Made by a program: the position numbers and the translations under genes. DNA of 34,568 bases from Gammaproteobacteria bacterium (GTDB lineage: Bacteria > Pseudomonadota > Gammaproteobacteria > Nevskiales > Nevskiaceae). The stretch is from assembly GCA_016182805.1 (NCBI GenBank), contig JACPFV010000001.1, forward strand, positions 1-34,568. The letters run 5' to 3'. Numbering within the stretch: the first letter of the stretch is position 1; each line of letters begins with the position of its first letter. The notes under the pieces were generated by a model, which was not told where the DNA came from, searched no databases, and saw only the letters and a list, made by a program, of their open reading frames with translations. Below are positions 16,259 through 22,988 of this stretch, piece by piece.

Positions 16259-17044
16259 TCAGTGCCGGCGGCCTTCCAGCAGGCGCTGCGACTGCACCAG
16301 GCGGTCGGGGTAGCAGCGCGGCGCAATCTCGCCCAGGGCGAGCGCGCGCGCCACCGCGTGCTGGCGCGTGCGCACGCTCAGCTTTTCCTGGCAGCGCGCC
16401 AGATGGAACACCGCGGTGCGCTCCGAGATGTTGAGGATCCCGGCGATGGCGCCGGCGGTTTCCCCCTCCGCCGCCAGCCGCAGGCACTCGCGCTCGCGCG
16501 GCGTCAGCGCCGGCGGCGGCTCGCCGCGGCGCGGCTGCGGCGGCCGCAGCGCGATGCGCCGCACGGTGTCGTGCACGTGTGCCGCCAGCCACTGCGCGCG
16601 CCGCGCCAGATCGGCGGCGGCGGCGGGCGAGGCGGCCAGCACGCCGGCGGAGGCGAAGCTGAACAGGCTGAACTCGCCGTGCGCGCCGTGCACCGGCGCG
16701 GTCAGGCCGTGGCGCAGGCCGAACTCCGCGGCCTCGCCGAACAGCTGCGACGCGCGCGGATCGGCGCGCGCGACCCGGTCCCACTCGAACGGCAGCACGC
16801 TGGCCACGGCCTGCCGCAGCACCGGGTCGTCGGCCATGTAGCGCTGCTCGTCGTAGCGCGCGCGCCACGCGACGGGATAGCCGCTCAGGATCAACTGGCA
16901 GGGCTGCGTCAGAGGGACCGGGATGCGCAGGCCGAACAGCCAGTGCTCGCACCCGAGCGCGCGGGCGATCTGCGCGCATACCGCGTGCACCGCCTCGACC
17001 GTGTCCGCCCCGGCCAACCGCTCCGCCAGCTCCGCGTCGTTCAT
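16259..17044 (-). CDS. LuxR-type quorum-sensing regulator (solo)
   Basis: This 261-aa transcription factor has an N-terminal autoinducer-binding domain (1-160) and a C-terminal LuxR helix-turn-helix (~178-240, LTPRERECLRLAAEGETAGAI). The six residues conserved in acyl-homoserine-lactone-binding LuxR proteins are all present: Trp60, Tyr64, Asp73, Pro74, Trp88 and Gly113. No luxI synthase is in the window, so it is a solo in this context. A 24-base palindrome (17068-17091) lies 24 bases upstream of the start. The gene precedes the histidine kinase and E1/acyltransferase genes on the same strand and may control them. The ligand may be an AHL or another small molecule. Confidence 0.88.
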   Translation of the reverse strand: MNDAELAERLAGADTVEAVHAVCAQIARALGCEHWLFGLRIPVPLTQPCQLILSGYPVAWRARYDEQRYMADDPVLRQAVASVLPFEWDRVARADPRASQLFGEAAEFGLRHGLTAPVHGAHGEFSLFSFASAGVLAASPAAAADLARRAQWLAAHVHDTVRRIALRPPQPRRGEPPPALTPRERECLRLAAEGETAGAIAGILNISERTAVFHLARCQEKLSVRTRQHAVARALALGEIAPRCYPDRLVQSQRLLEGRRH

Positions 17045-17067
17045 GCTCCGGCACCCCCGCGCGACTG

Positions 17068-17091
17068 CCGGCCCATCCTATGCCGGGCCGG
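17068..17091. promoter_or_regulatory. Palindrome upstream of the luxR-like gene, possible operator
   Basis: A perfect 7-base inverted repeat (ccggccc / gggccgg) is separated by 10 bases, giving a 24-base dyad centred ~36 bases upstream of the LuxR start. Size and position resemble autoregulatory lux-type boxes, although the sequence does not match the classic CTG-N10-CAG consensus. A simple GC-rich leader hairpin is the alternative. Confidence 0.35.
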
Positions 17092-17119
17092 ACGCGGCGG
17101 CAAACGGCCGCGGCGGGCA

Positions 17120-17971
17120 CTACGCGCCCGGCTGGGGCGTGTCGTCCGGGACGAAGAAGTCCGGCATCAGCTCGCGGTCCGGCGTGCCCGGCACGGCGGC
17201 GTAGCGCGCAAAGTCGCGCACGCCCGCCTCCCACAGCACGAGGTCGTCGATACAGAAGTTGCCGGTGAACTGGCGGCCCGGCCGCGTGAGGATCGCGTAG
17301 GCCGCGTCCGCCATGATCTCCGGCGTGCGCGACTTCTTCAGCACCGGGTCGCCGCCGATCATGGTGACGGCGGCGGTGGCGATCGTGGTGCGCGGCCACA
17401 GCGAGTTGGCGGCGATGCCGTCCTTGCGGAACTCCTCGGCCCAGGCCAGCGTGCACAGGCTCATCCCGTACTTCGCCATCGAATAGGCCACGTGCGGCGC
17501 GAACCACTTGGCCTTCATGTCCAGCGGCGGCGACAGCGTGAGGATGTGCGGGTTGGGCGCCTTGCGCAGGTGCGGGATGCAGTACTTGCCGGTCAGGAAC
17601 GTGCCGCGCGCGTTGATCTGGTTCATCAGGTCGTAGCGCTTCATGTCGGTCTGCAAGGTGCCGGTGAGCGAGATCGCGCTGGCGTTGTTGATGCACACGT
17701 CGACGCCGCCGAACGCCTGCACGGTCTGCGCCACCGCGGCGGCGACCTGGTCCTCGTGGCGGATGTCGCACACGATCGGCAGCGCCCGGCCGCCGGCCTG
17801 CTCGATCTCCTGCGCCGCCGAGTAGATCGTGCCCGGCAGCTTGGGATGCGGCTCCGCGGTCTTGGCGGCGATCGCGACGTTGGCGCCGTCGCGCGCCGCG
17901 CGCAGCGCGATCGCCAGGCCGATGCCGCGCGAGGCGCCGGTGATGAACAGCGTCTTTCCTTTGAGGCTCAT
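17120..17971 (-). CDS. HSDL2-type SDR family oxidoreductase
   Basis: This 283-aa short-chain dehydrogenase closely resembles hydroxysteroid dehydrogenase-like 2 proteins. It has GASRGIG (cofactor binding), AAKTAEPHPKLPGTIYSAAQ, NNASAISLTGT, LTLSPPLDMKAKWFAPH, and YSMAKYGMS (Tyr-x-x-x-Lys), then a typical ANSLWPRTTIATAA. The SPPLxxxxxWF motif is diagnostic for this subgroup. The substrate in bacteria is not settled; lipid or steroid-like carbonyls are plausible. The start ATG overlaps the EptA stop by four bases (ATGA), so the two proteins are probably translated together. The SCP2 domain present in eukaryotic HSDL2 is absent. Confidence 0.88.
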   Translation of the reverse strand: MSLKGKTLFITGASRGIGLAIALRAARDGANVAIAAKTAEPHPKLPGTIYSAAQEIEQAGGRALPIVCDIRHEDQVAAAVAQTVQAFGGVDVCINNASAISLTGTLQTDMKRYDLMNQINARGTFLTGKYCIPHLRKAPNPHILTLSPPLDMKAKWFAPHVAYSMAKYGMSLCTLAWAEEFRKDGIAANSLWPRTTIATAAVTMIGGDPVLKKSRTPEIMADAAYAILTRPGRQFTGNFCIDDLVLWEAGVRDFARYAAVPGTPDRELMPDFFVPDDTPQPGA

Positions 17972-19695
17972 GGATGCTCCGTCGAAATTTTCACGACCCG
18001 CGATTTTCGGGCAGGGGCGCAAGTTTCGCATAGCGGCGGCGGGCCGCCGCCGGCGCGCACGGTCGCGGCCGTCCGCGCCGCGCAGCCGGCGAGCAGGTCG
18101 AGCCGCGCGTCGTAGGCGGCGCCGCCGACGCCGAGCAGGCCGAGCAGCGTGTGCGGCAGGTTGTCGTGCGACCGCGCGCGCGAGCGCGTGGCCGCGAGGC
18201 AGGCGGCGTCGATGCCCGCCGACGCGCGGTAGCCGTCCGACAGCCACAGCAGCAGCGGGATGTGCGTCTGCGCGGCCGGCGCGATGACGTACGGCAGCCC
18301 GTGCAGGTAGATGCCGCCCTCGCCGAGCGATTCGCCGTGGTCGGACAGGTACAGCATGGCGGTGTCGTACTGCGCCGCCAGCCGCTCGAGCATGTCGAGG
18401 GTGCGCGCCAGCACGTAGTCCGTGTAGAGCAGCGTGTTGTCGTAGCTGTTGACGAGGTCGGCCGTGCGGCAGCGGTCGACCTGCGCGTCGCGGCATTCCG
18501 GCGTGAACGCCGCGAACGCCGGCGGGTAGCGCTCGTGGTAGGCGGGGCCGTGCGAGCCTTCCTGGTGCAGGACCACCAGCGCGTCGGTGCGCCCGCCGCG
18601 CAGGCGCTCGTCCAGGCCGTCGAGCAGGAATTCGTCGAAACAGTGGCCGCCGGCGCACGCGCGCGGGCGGGTCCGGCCGGGGCGCTCGTGCGGGACGCCG
18701 TCGCACACGCCCTTGCAGCCGGAGTTGTTCTCGCGCCACAGCACGCGCACGCCGGCGCGCGCGAGCAGCTCCAGCACGTTTTCCTGGCGGCGCGCGGCGC
18801 CCGGATCGAAGCCGGCGCGGCCGAGGAACGAGAACATGCACGGGATCGCGGTCGCCGTCGACGTGCTGCACGAGCGCACGTCGGAAAAGCTGACGACGCC
18901 GCGCCCGGCGGTGTAGCGGTTGGTCGCGCGCGCGTAGCCGTTCAGCGAAAAGTTCTCCGCCCGCGCCGTTTCGCCGACGACGAGCACGACCAGCGTCGGC
19001 CGCCGTCCTCGTGCCGCGCCATCGCGCACCGGGTCGCCCACGCGCCGCTTCGCGCCCGCGCCCCTGGCGTCGCCGCGCGCGGCGAGGCGCACCAACGAGT
19101 AGACCGGGTGCAGCGGGTTGTTCAGGTAGCGCAGTTCGCGGTGCTGCTGCGCGATCAGCGACAGGTCGCGGTAGTTGGCGTAGACCAGGGCCAGCGCGGC
19201 GGCCAGGACCAGGCCGGCGAGCGCAAGCCGGTGCAGGGCGCCGCGCAGCGCGCCTTCGCGCCGCACGCGCGTCGCCGCGACGACGCCGGCCGGGATCGCG
19301 CCGAACAGCCCGACCGACAGGAACAGCGCCGGCGTCAGCAGGCCGGCGACCTCCGCCGCGTCGGTCTCCAGGACGTTGCGCACCATGCCCTCGTCGATGA
19401 CGATGCCGTAGCGGTCCATGAAATGCGCCGCCGCCGCGCTCGCGAGCAGCGCGGTCACGAGCGCCGGCTTGAGCAGGAGGCGCGCCGAGAGCGGCGTCAG
19501 GGCCAGCAGCAGCAGCGCGACCACCACTACCGCGAGCGTCGGCAGGAGCAGCCAGCCGCCGGCGAGCGGATCGACCAGCGCCGCCGCCGCGCGGAACAGG
19601 CTGCGGTTGCCGTAGCCCGCGATGAACAGCGCCGTGGCAAGCAGCAGGGTGCCCGCGCGATGCCCGCGGCCGTCGGCCCCGTTCAGCCACTTCAT
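17968..19695 (-). CDS. eptA: EptA-type lipid A phosphoethanolamine transferase
   Basis: This 575-aa inner-membrane enzyme adds phosphoethanolamine to lipid A, lowering negative charge and polymyxin binding. The N-terminal half has about five hydrophobic helices (residues ~15-180). The periplasmic alkaline-phosphatase-fold domain keeps all key residues: Glu242 in VGETARAEN, nucleophile Thr280 in SCSTSTATAIPC, His382 in GSHGP, Asp452-His453 in LSDHGES, and His465 in HGLPY. Paired cysteines (276/286, 327/331, 347/352, 401/409) match the disulfide pattern of EptA/MCR. It overlaps the HSDL2-type SDR downstream by 4 bases. It follows the CocE-like gene by 52 bases. Confidence 0.9.
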   Translation of the reverse strand: MKWLNGADGRGHRAGTLLLATALFIAGYGNRSLFRAAAALVDPLAGGWLLLPTLAVVVVALLLLALTPLSARLLLKPALVTALLASAAAAHFMDRYGIVIDEGMVRNVLETDAAEVAGLLTPALFLSVGLFGAIPAGVVAATRVRREGALRGALHRLALAGLVLAAALALVYANYRDLSLIAQQHRELRYLNNPLHPVYSLVRLAARGDARGAGAKRRVGDPVRDGAARGRRPTLVVLVVGETARAENFSLNGYARATNRYTAGRGVVSFSDVRSCSTSTATAIPCMFSFLGRAGFDPGAARRQENVLELLARAGVRVLWRENNSGCKGVCDGVPHERPGRTRPRACAGGHCFDEFLLDGLDERLRGGRTDALVVLHQEGSHGPAYHERYPPAFAAFTPECRDAQVDRCRTADLVNSYDNTLLYTDYVLARTLDMLERLAAQYDTAMLYLSDHGESLGEGGIYLHGLPYVIAPAAQTHIPLLLWLSDGYRASAGIDAACLAATRSRARSHDNLPHTLLGLLGVGGAAYDARLDLLAGCAARTAATVRAGGGPPPLCETCAPARKSRVVKISTEHP

Positions 19696-19747
19696 CCGCC
19701 TGCCCCGCCCCGCTCGTGTGCGAGGCGTTATCGTCGGGCAGGCCCTG

Positions 19748-21490
19748 TCAACGAGCCGTCAAGCCCTCCGGCCGATGGGATCGGGCCGCGCCCGGCCATA
19801 GCCGGCGCCGGAACGGCGGGAATAGCAGCAGGAACGGCATCGCGCCGCCGCTGGGCAGCGATCGGGCGGCCGGCACGGGCTGCGGCACGGCCGGCAGGTC
19901 GAGCCGTGTGCCGCCCAGCGAGATGGTGGACTGCCAGGGCTCGACATCCGGCTTGAAGGTCGGGAAGTCCACCGACGAGACCGTCAGCACGACGCGATGG
20001 CCGATCTCGAAGCGGTGAGCGTTGGGCCACAGCTTGAACGCGACTTCGCTGCCGTTCATGCCGGAGATGCCGCCGCGCCAGATGAGGCGGGCGCCGTCGT
20101 CGCCCACGTCCCAGACCTTGGCGTCGAGCTGCTGCACGACTGCGTGGGTGGAGTCCTGCGTCACCGTCACAACCGGCGCGCCGACCACGTTGAGCGGCTG
20201 CGCCAGCGGCGCCGAGGCGTAGCTGAGCGTGTCGAGCGGGCCGGCGCCTTCCGGCACCCGGTCGAGCACGTCGCCCATGCCGGGGACGTTGCCGGCAATT
20301 TCGCGCACCAGCGCGTCGTTGGCGACGTTGAGGCTGGCGTAGCCGTTGACCAGCGTGGCCGTGGCGCCGGCCGCCGCGGGTCTGGCGCCGAGCGAGCCGT
20401 CGGCTTGCGGGTAGAGCGAAACCGCGGCCGCGTCGAGGATCGGCCAGGCGGCGGCGGTGTAGTGCCGCCACTCGCCGGGCTTGCGCGGGTCGCCGCTGGC
20501 GCGCTGCCAGTAGTCGACCCTGGGACGCCGGCCGTAGTCGTGGTCGATCCCGTACAGGTATTGGTCGAACCATTCGAGCATCGCCTGCTCGCGCCGCTCC
20601 TCCTCGGCGGGGTAACTGGCGCCGGCGGCGTGGCCGCCGGAGGCGAACCAGTAGTGCACCGGCACGCCGCGCGCTTCCAGCGTGGCGAGCATGCGCTCCG
20701 GATGGTCGGCGGGGAAAAGCTGGTCCTCCCAGGCGTTGGTCCAGAACACGGGCACGCGGCGCGCGGCCAGCGCGTCCACGTAGGTCTGCGGCGAGCGCGC
20801 CGCGAGGTCGTCCGTGGTGGACGGCAGCAGCGGCGTGCCGGCGTCCTCGGTGTCGGAGTAGAACGCCGCGCCCCAGCGCAACGCCAGCGTGTCGTCCGCG
20901 CGCGACAGCGTGGAGGTGTAGGCGCCCAGGAAGATGCCTGTGGCGAAGCTGAACTTGAAGCAGTCGTTGGGATTGAGGGCGTAGTTGAGGTCGGCAAAGG
21001 TGTTGCCTACGGCCAGCGCCTTGACGCGCGGATCGCGCGCCGCCGGCAGCAGCGACTCCCCGCCGCCCTGCGAATAGCCGGCCGAACCGACGTTGGCCGT
21101 GTCGACGCGGGCGCCGTGAATGGCGGCGACCCAGTCCAGCATTTCCGAGAAGTCCTGCGTGGTGCGCGGGCCGAAGAAGTCGAACAGCCCTTCGGAATTG
21201 CCGTGGCCGCGCGCCGAGTACATCAGCAGCGCGAAGCGGCCGGTGGCGACGGCCTTGAGGCCGTATTGCACGTCGAAGGGGCTGTCTTTGTTCGAGCCGC
21301 CGCCGTGCTGGCGCACGATCAGCGGCAGCCGCGCGCGAGCGGGCGCCTGGGGCAGGTACAGCGAGGCGTCGAGGCGCACGCCGTCGCTCATCGCGACGCT
21401 GGCATCGATGCGCTCGTACGCATCGGCCGCATACGCCCGCGCGGAAGCCAGCGCGGCCAGCAGGAGCAGTGCGCCCGTCGTTTTCGTCAT
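19748..21490 (-). CDS. CocE/NonD family hydrolase (X-Pro dipeptidyl-peptidase S15 type), exported
   Basis: This 580-aa protein has a signal peptide (residues 1-22, ending AYAA). The alpha/beta-hydrolase domain has GYSQGGGES with nucleophile Ser140, and candidate acid Asp in NAWEDQLFP and His in SGGHAAG. The C-terminal jelly-roll domain is typical of CocE/PepX (VVGAPVVTVTQDSTHAVVQQLDAKV, FEIGHRVVLTVSSVDFPTF). I chose ATG at 21490 because it gives a clean signal peptide; an upstream in-frame start adds eight charged residues. Likely substrates are esters or amides. The end reads GGAMPFLLLFPPFRRRLWP, a hydrophobic patch plus Arg cluster resembling a C-terminal sorting tail. Confidence 0.88.
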   Translation of the reverse strand: MTKTTGALLLLAALASARAYAADAYERIDASVAMSDGVRLDASLYLPQAPARARLPLIVRQHGGGSNKDSPFDVQYGLKAVATGRFALLMYSARGHGNSEGLFDFFGPRTTQDFSEMLDWVAAIHGARVDTANVGSAGYSQGGGESLLPAARDPRVKALAVGNTFADLNYALNPNDCFKFSFATGIFLGAYTSTLSRADDTLALRWGAAFYSDTEDAGTPLLPSTTDDLAARSPQTYVDALAARRVPVFWTNAWEDQLFPADHPERMLATLEARGVPVHYWFASGGHAAGASYPAEEERREQAMLEWFDQYLYGIDHDYGRRPRVDYWQRASGDPRKPGEWRHYTAAAWPILDAAAVSLYPQADGSLGARPAAAGATATLVNGYASLNVANDALVREIAGNVPGMGDVLDRVPEGAGPLDTLSYASAPLAQPLNVVGAPVVTVTQDSTHAVVQQLDAKVWDVGDDGARLIWRGGISGMNGSEVAFKLWPNAHRFEIGHRVVLTVSSVDFPTFKPDVEPWQSTISLGGTRLDLPAVPQPVPAARSLPSGGAMPFLLLFPPFRRRLWPGAARSHRPEGLTAR

Positions 21491-21793
21491 GCGATGTCCC
21501 CCAACCGCGACCAACCCCGTCGATCAGTATGCCGGGCGGCCAGCGTCTGCGCTTGGCGACGCCGCCTCGTCCTTAATATTGCGGCGCGGCGTGGCGGCGC
21601 CAAGCGTCGCGGATCGGCCACGTTCCGGCGCGCCGCGCGCGCGGCCAGTCCGGCACCGCATCGCGCAAGCCGCTGCGTGCCCAAGCGTTTCCCGACGGCG
21701 GCATGGCCCTTGCTCCAAGCCGCGCCGTCTTCCCGGGTGACGCGGCGCCAGGGATCGGTTCGGCGGCGCGCCCGGTTCGTTCGGAGCGCGGAT
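21491..21793. other. Intergenic region between divergent CocE and PL7 genes
   Basis: These 303 bases hold no convincing gene. They separate two divergent genes and should contain both promoters. The only AT-rich spot is ttaatatt at 21573-21580, which could serve as a -10 in either direction. No -35 with good spacing is clear on either strand. Several short GC inverted repeats are present, as expected at this base composition. Confidence 0.4.
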
Positions 21794-22633
21794 ATGAGCG
21801 ACCTGCTGCATGGGATGCGTGGCGTCGGAATCCTGGTACTGCTCGGCATGCTGGCGGCCTGCCGCGACGGCGATGGCGGGTCGGACTCGCCGTCCAAGCT
21901 GCCGCGGCCGACCGGCCGACCGCCGAGCGAGCACCTGGACTTCAGCCATTGGCAGCTGACGCTGCCGGTGGACGCCGGCGGCGGCACGCGCGGACCGGCA
22001 GCCACCGTTCCGTCCCAGCAACTGGTCGACGGCTACACGTCCGCCTGGTTCTACGCGACGGAGAACGACGGCGTCACGTTCTGGGCGCCGGTCAACGGCG
22101 CGGTGACGCCGAACTCCAGCTACCCGCGCTGCGAGCTGCGCGAGCTGCTCGACCCGGCGGACGCCTCGGTCAACTGGAGTTCGGGCGACTTCGCCGAGCT
22201 GAGCGCGTTCGTGGCGGTGCACCAGACGCCGGCCGCCAACGGCAAGCTCACCATCGGCCAGATCCTGGGCTACAACGGCGCCGATCCGAGCATCGGCGAG
22301 CTGGCCTCGCTGATCTTCCAGTACAAGGACGGCCAGCCCGGCGCCCGCCTGTACGCGCTGGTGCAGCCTTCACCGGCGGCCGCGCCCGGCACGGCGCAGA
22401 CCCTGGAGCTGACGCAGGCGCTGAGCCTGAACGAGCCGTTCCCCTACTCGATCCGGGTGGAGAACAAGACCGTGCACTTCACCAGCGGCGCGCAGACGCG
22501 ATCGGCACCCATCGGCGCCGCCTGGGACGGCGTCGGCTTGTACTTCCGCGCCGGCGCGGCGCTGCACGCGCAGGGCGGCAGCGGCAGCGACGGCGGGCGT
22601 GCGACGTTCTACGACTTGCAGGTGACGCACTAG
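21794..22633 (+). CDS. PL7 alginate-lyase-like lipoprotein with altered active site
   Basis: This 279-aa protein begins with a lipoprotein signal (LLGMLAAC, Cys23), so it should be anchored by lipid. From residue ~48 it follows the polysaccharide lyase family 7 jelly roll: LDFSHWQLTLPVD, SSYPRCELREL (R112-R116), IGQILG (155-159), and YFRAG (250-254). PL7 enzymes cleave alginate by beta-elimination using Arg, Gln, His and Tyr. Here the QIH His is Leu158, and the catalytic Tyr of YFKAGVYNQ is not in place (YFRAGAALHAQ). The protein may bind rather than cut polymer. The ATG at 21794 and a second ATG at residue 8 are both usable. An intact PL7 lies at 29087-31018. Confidence 0.85.
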   Translation: MSDLLHGMRGVGILVLLGMLAACRDGDGGSDSPSKLPRPTGRPPSEHLDFSHWQLTLPVDAGGGTRGPAATVPSQQLVDGYTSAWFYATENDGVTFWAPVNGAVTPNSSYPRCELRELLDPADASVNWSSGDFAELSAFVAVHQTPAANGKLTIGQILGYNGADPSIGELASLIFQYKDGQPGARLYALVQPSPAAAPGTAQTLELTQALSLNEPFPYSIRVENKTVHFTSGAQTRSAPIGAAWDGVGLYFRAGAALHAQGGSGSDGGRATFYDLQVTH

Positions 22634-22659
22634 CCGCGCGTCACCAGCCGCGCGTCACC
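22632..22659. repeat. 14-base tandem duplication
   Basis: The sequence agccgcgcgtcacc occurs twice in direct tandem, between the PL7 stop and the end of the 64-aa gene. The second copy supplies the TGA stop of the minus-strand gene. It looks like recent slippage. Confidence 0.7.
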
Positions 22660-22849
22660 CGCCCCGCGGCAGCTCCGCCCCGCCGGCGCGCGGCGCGCCC
22701 CCATCCGCGTCCTGGGCGTCGCGCCGGTCCAGCCGGCGCTCCTTCTCGCGCTCGCGCAACCGCACGACCAGGGCCTCGGCCTCCTCCCGGCTGGCGCAGG
22801 GGTAGTCCGCGAACTGCGTCTTGACGATGTTGCCGATCAGCACTTGCAT
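22655..22849 (-). CDS. Small hypothetical protein (64 aa)
   Basis: This short gene starts at an ATG with a strong GGGAGGA four bases upstream. It encodes MQVLIGNIVKTQFADYPC, followed by an acidic/basic helix (SREEAEALVVRLREREKERR). I recognise no family. The strong ribosome-binding site and helical pattern support a real gene. A perfect hairpin (22861-22877) lies directly upstream of the ribosome-binding site. The final residues (DADGGAPRAGGAELPRGG) look like a late extension, possibly linked to the tandem duplication at its stop. Confidence 0.6.
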   Translation of the reverse strand: MQVLIGNIVKTQFADYPCASREEAEALVVRLREREKERRLDRRDAQDADGGAPRAGGAELPRGG

Positions 22850-22860
22850 ACGTTCCTCCC

Positions 22861-22877
22861 GGCCGGACGCTCCGGCC
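22861..22877. promoter_or_regulatory. Hairpin abutting the RBS of the 64-aa gene
   Basis: A perfect 7-base stem (ggccgga / tccggcc) with a 3-base loop (cgc) ends three bases from the GGGAGGA ribosome-binding site on the minus strand. In mRNA it would sit flush against the site and could modulate translation or mark the transcript 5' end. There is no T-tract on either strand. Confidence 0.4.
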
Positions 22878-22947
22878 TGAGAAGCTTGGAGATGCGTCCG
22901 CGGGGAAAGTTGCGGCGATCCGCGCGCTGTTCTCCGCACCCCAGCCG

Positions 22948-22953
22948 ACTATA
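22948..22953 (+). promoter_or_regulatory. Candidate -10 box for the Asp-box propeller gene
   Basis: TATACT matches the sigma-70 -10 consensus at five of six positions and lies 35 bases upstream of the ATG at 22989. The -35 (TGTTCT at 22926-22931, 16-base spacing) is weak. In such GC-rich sequence the hexamer stands out. Confidence 0.4.
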
Positions 22954-22988
22954 CTCCGCGCCTTCGAACCTACAAGAATCGTCCCGCC

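Noticed and set aside
19746-19751. Perfect TTGACA -35 box on the minus strand before eptA
   Set aside because: The nearest -10-like hexamer (GATAAC) is only 13 bases away, too close for a sigma-70 promoter.
19997-22633. Long plus-strand open frame running through the CocE gene into the PL7 gene
   Set aside because: Only the part from 21794 is a real gene (PL7); the upstream part is an antisense shadow of CocE with no recognisable domain.
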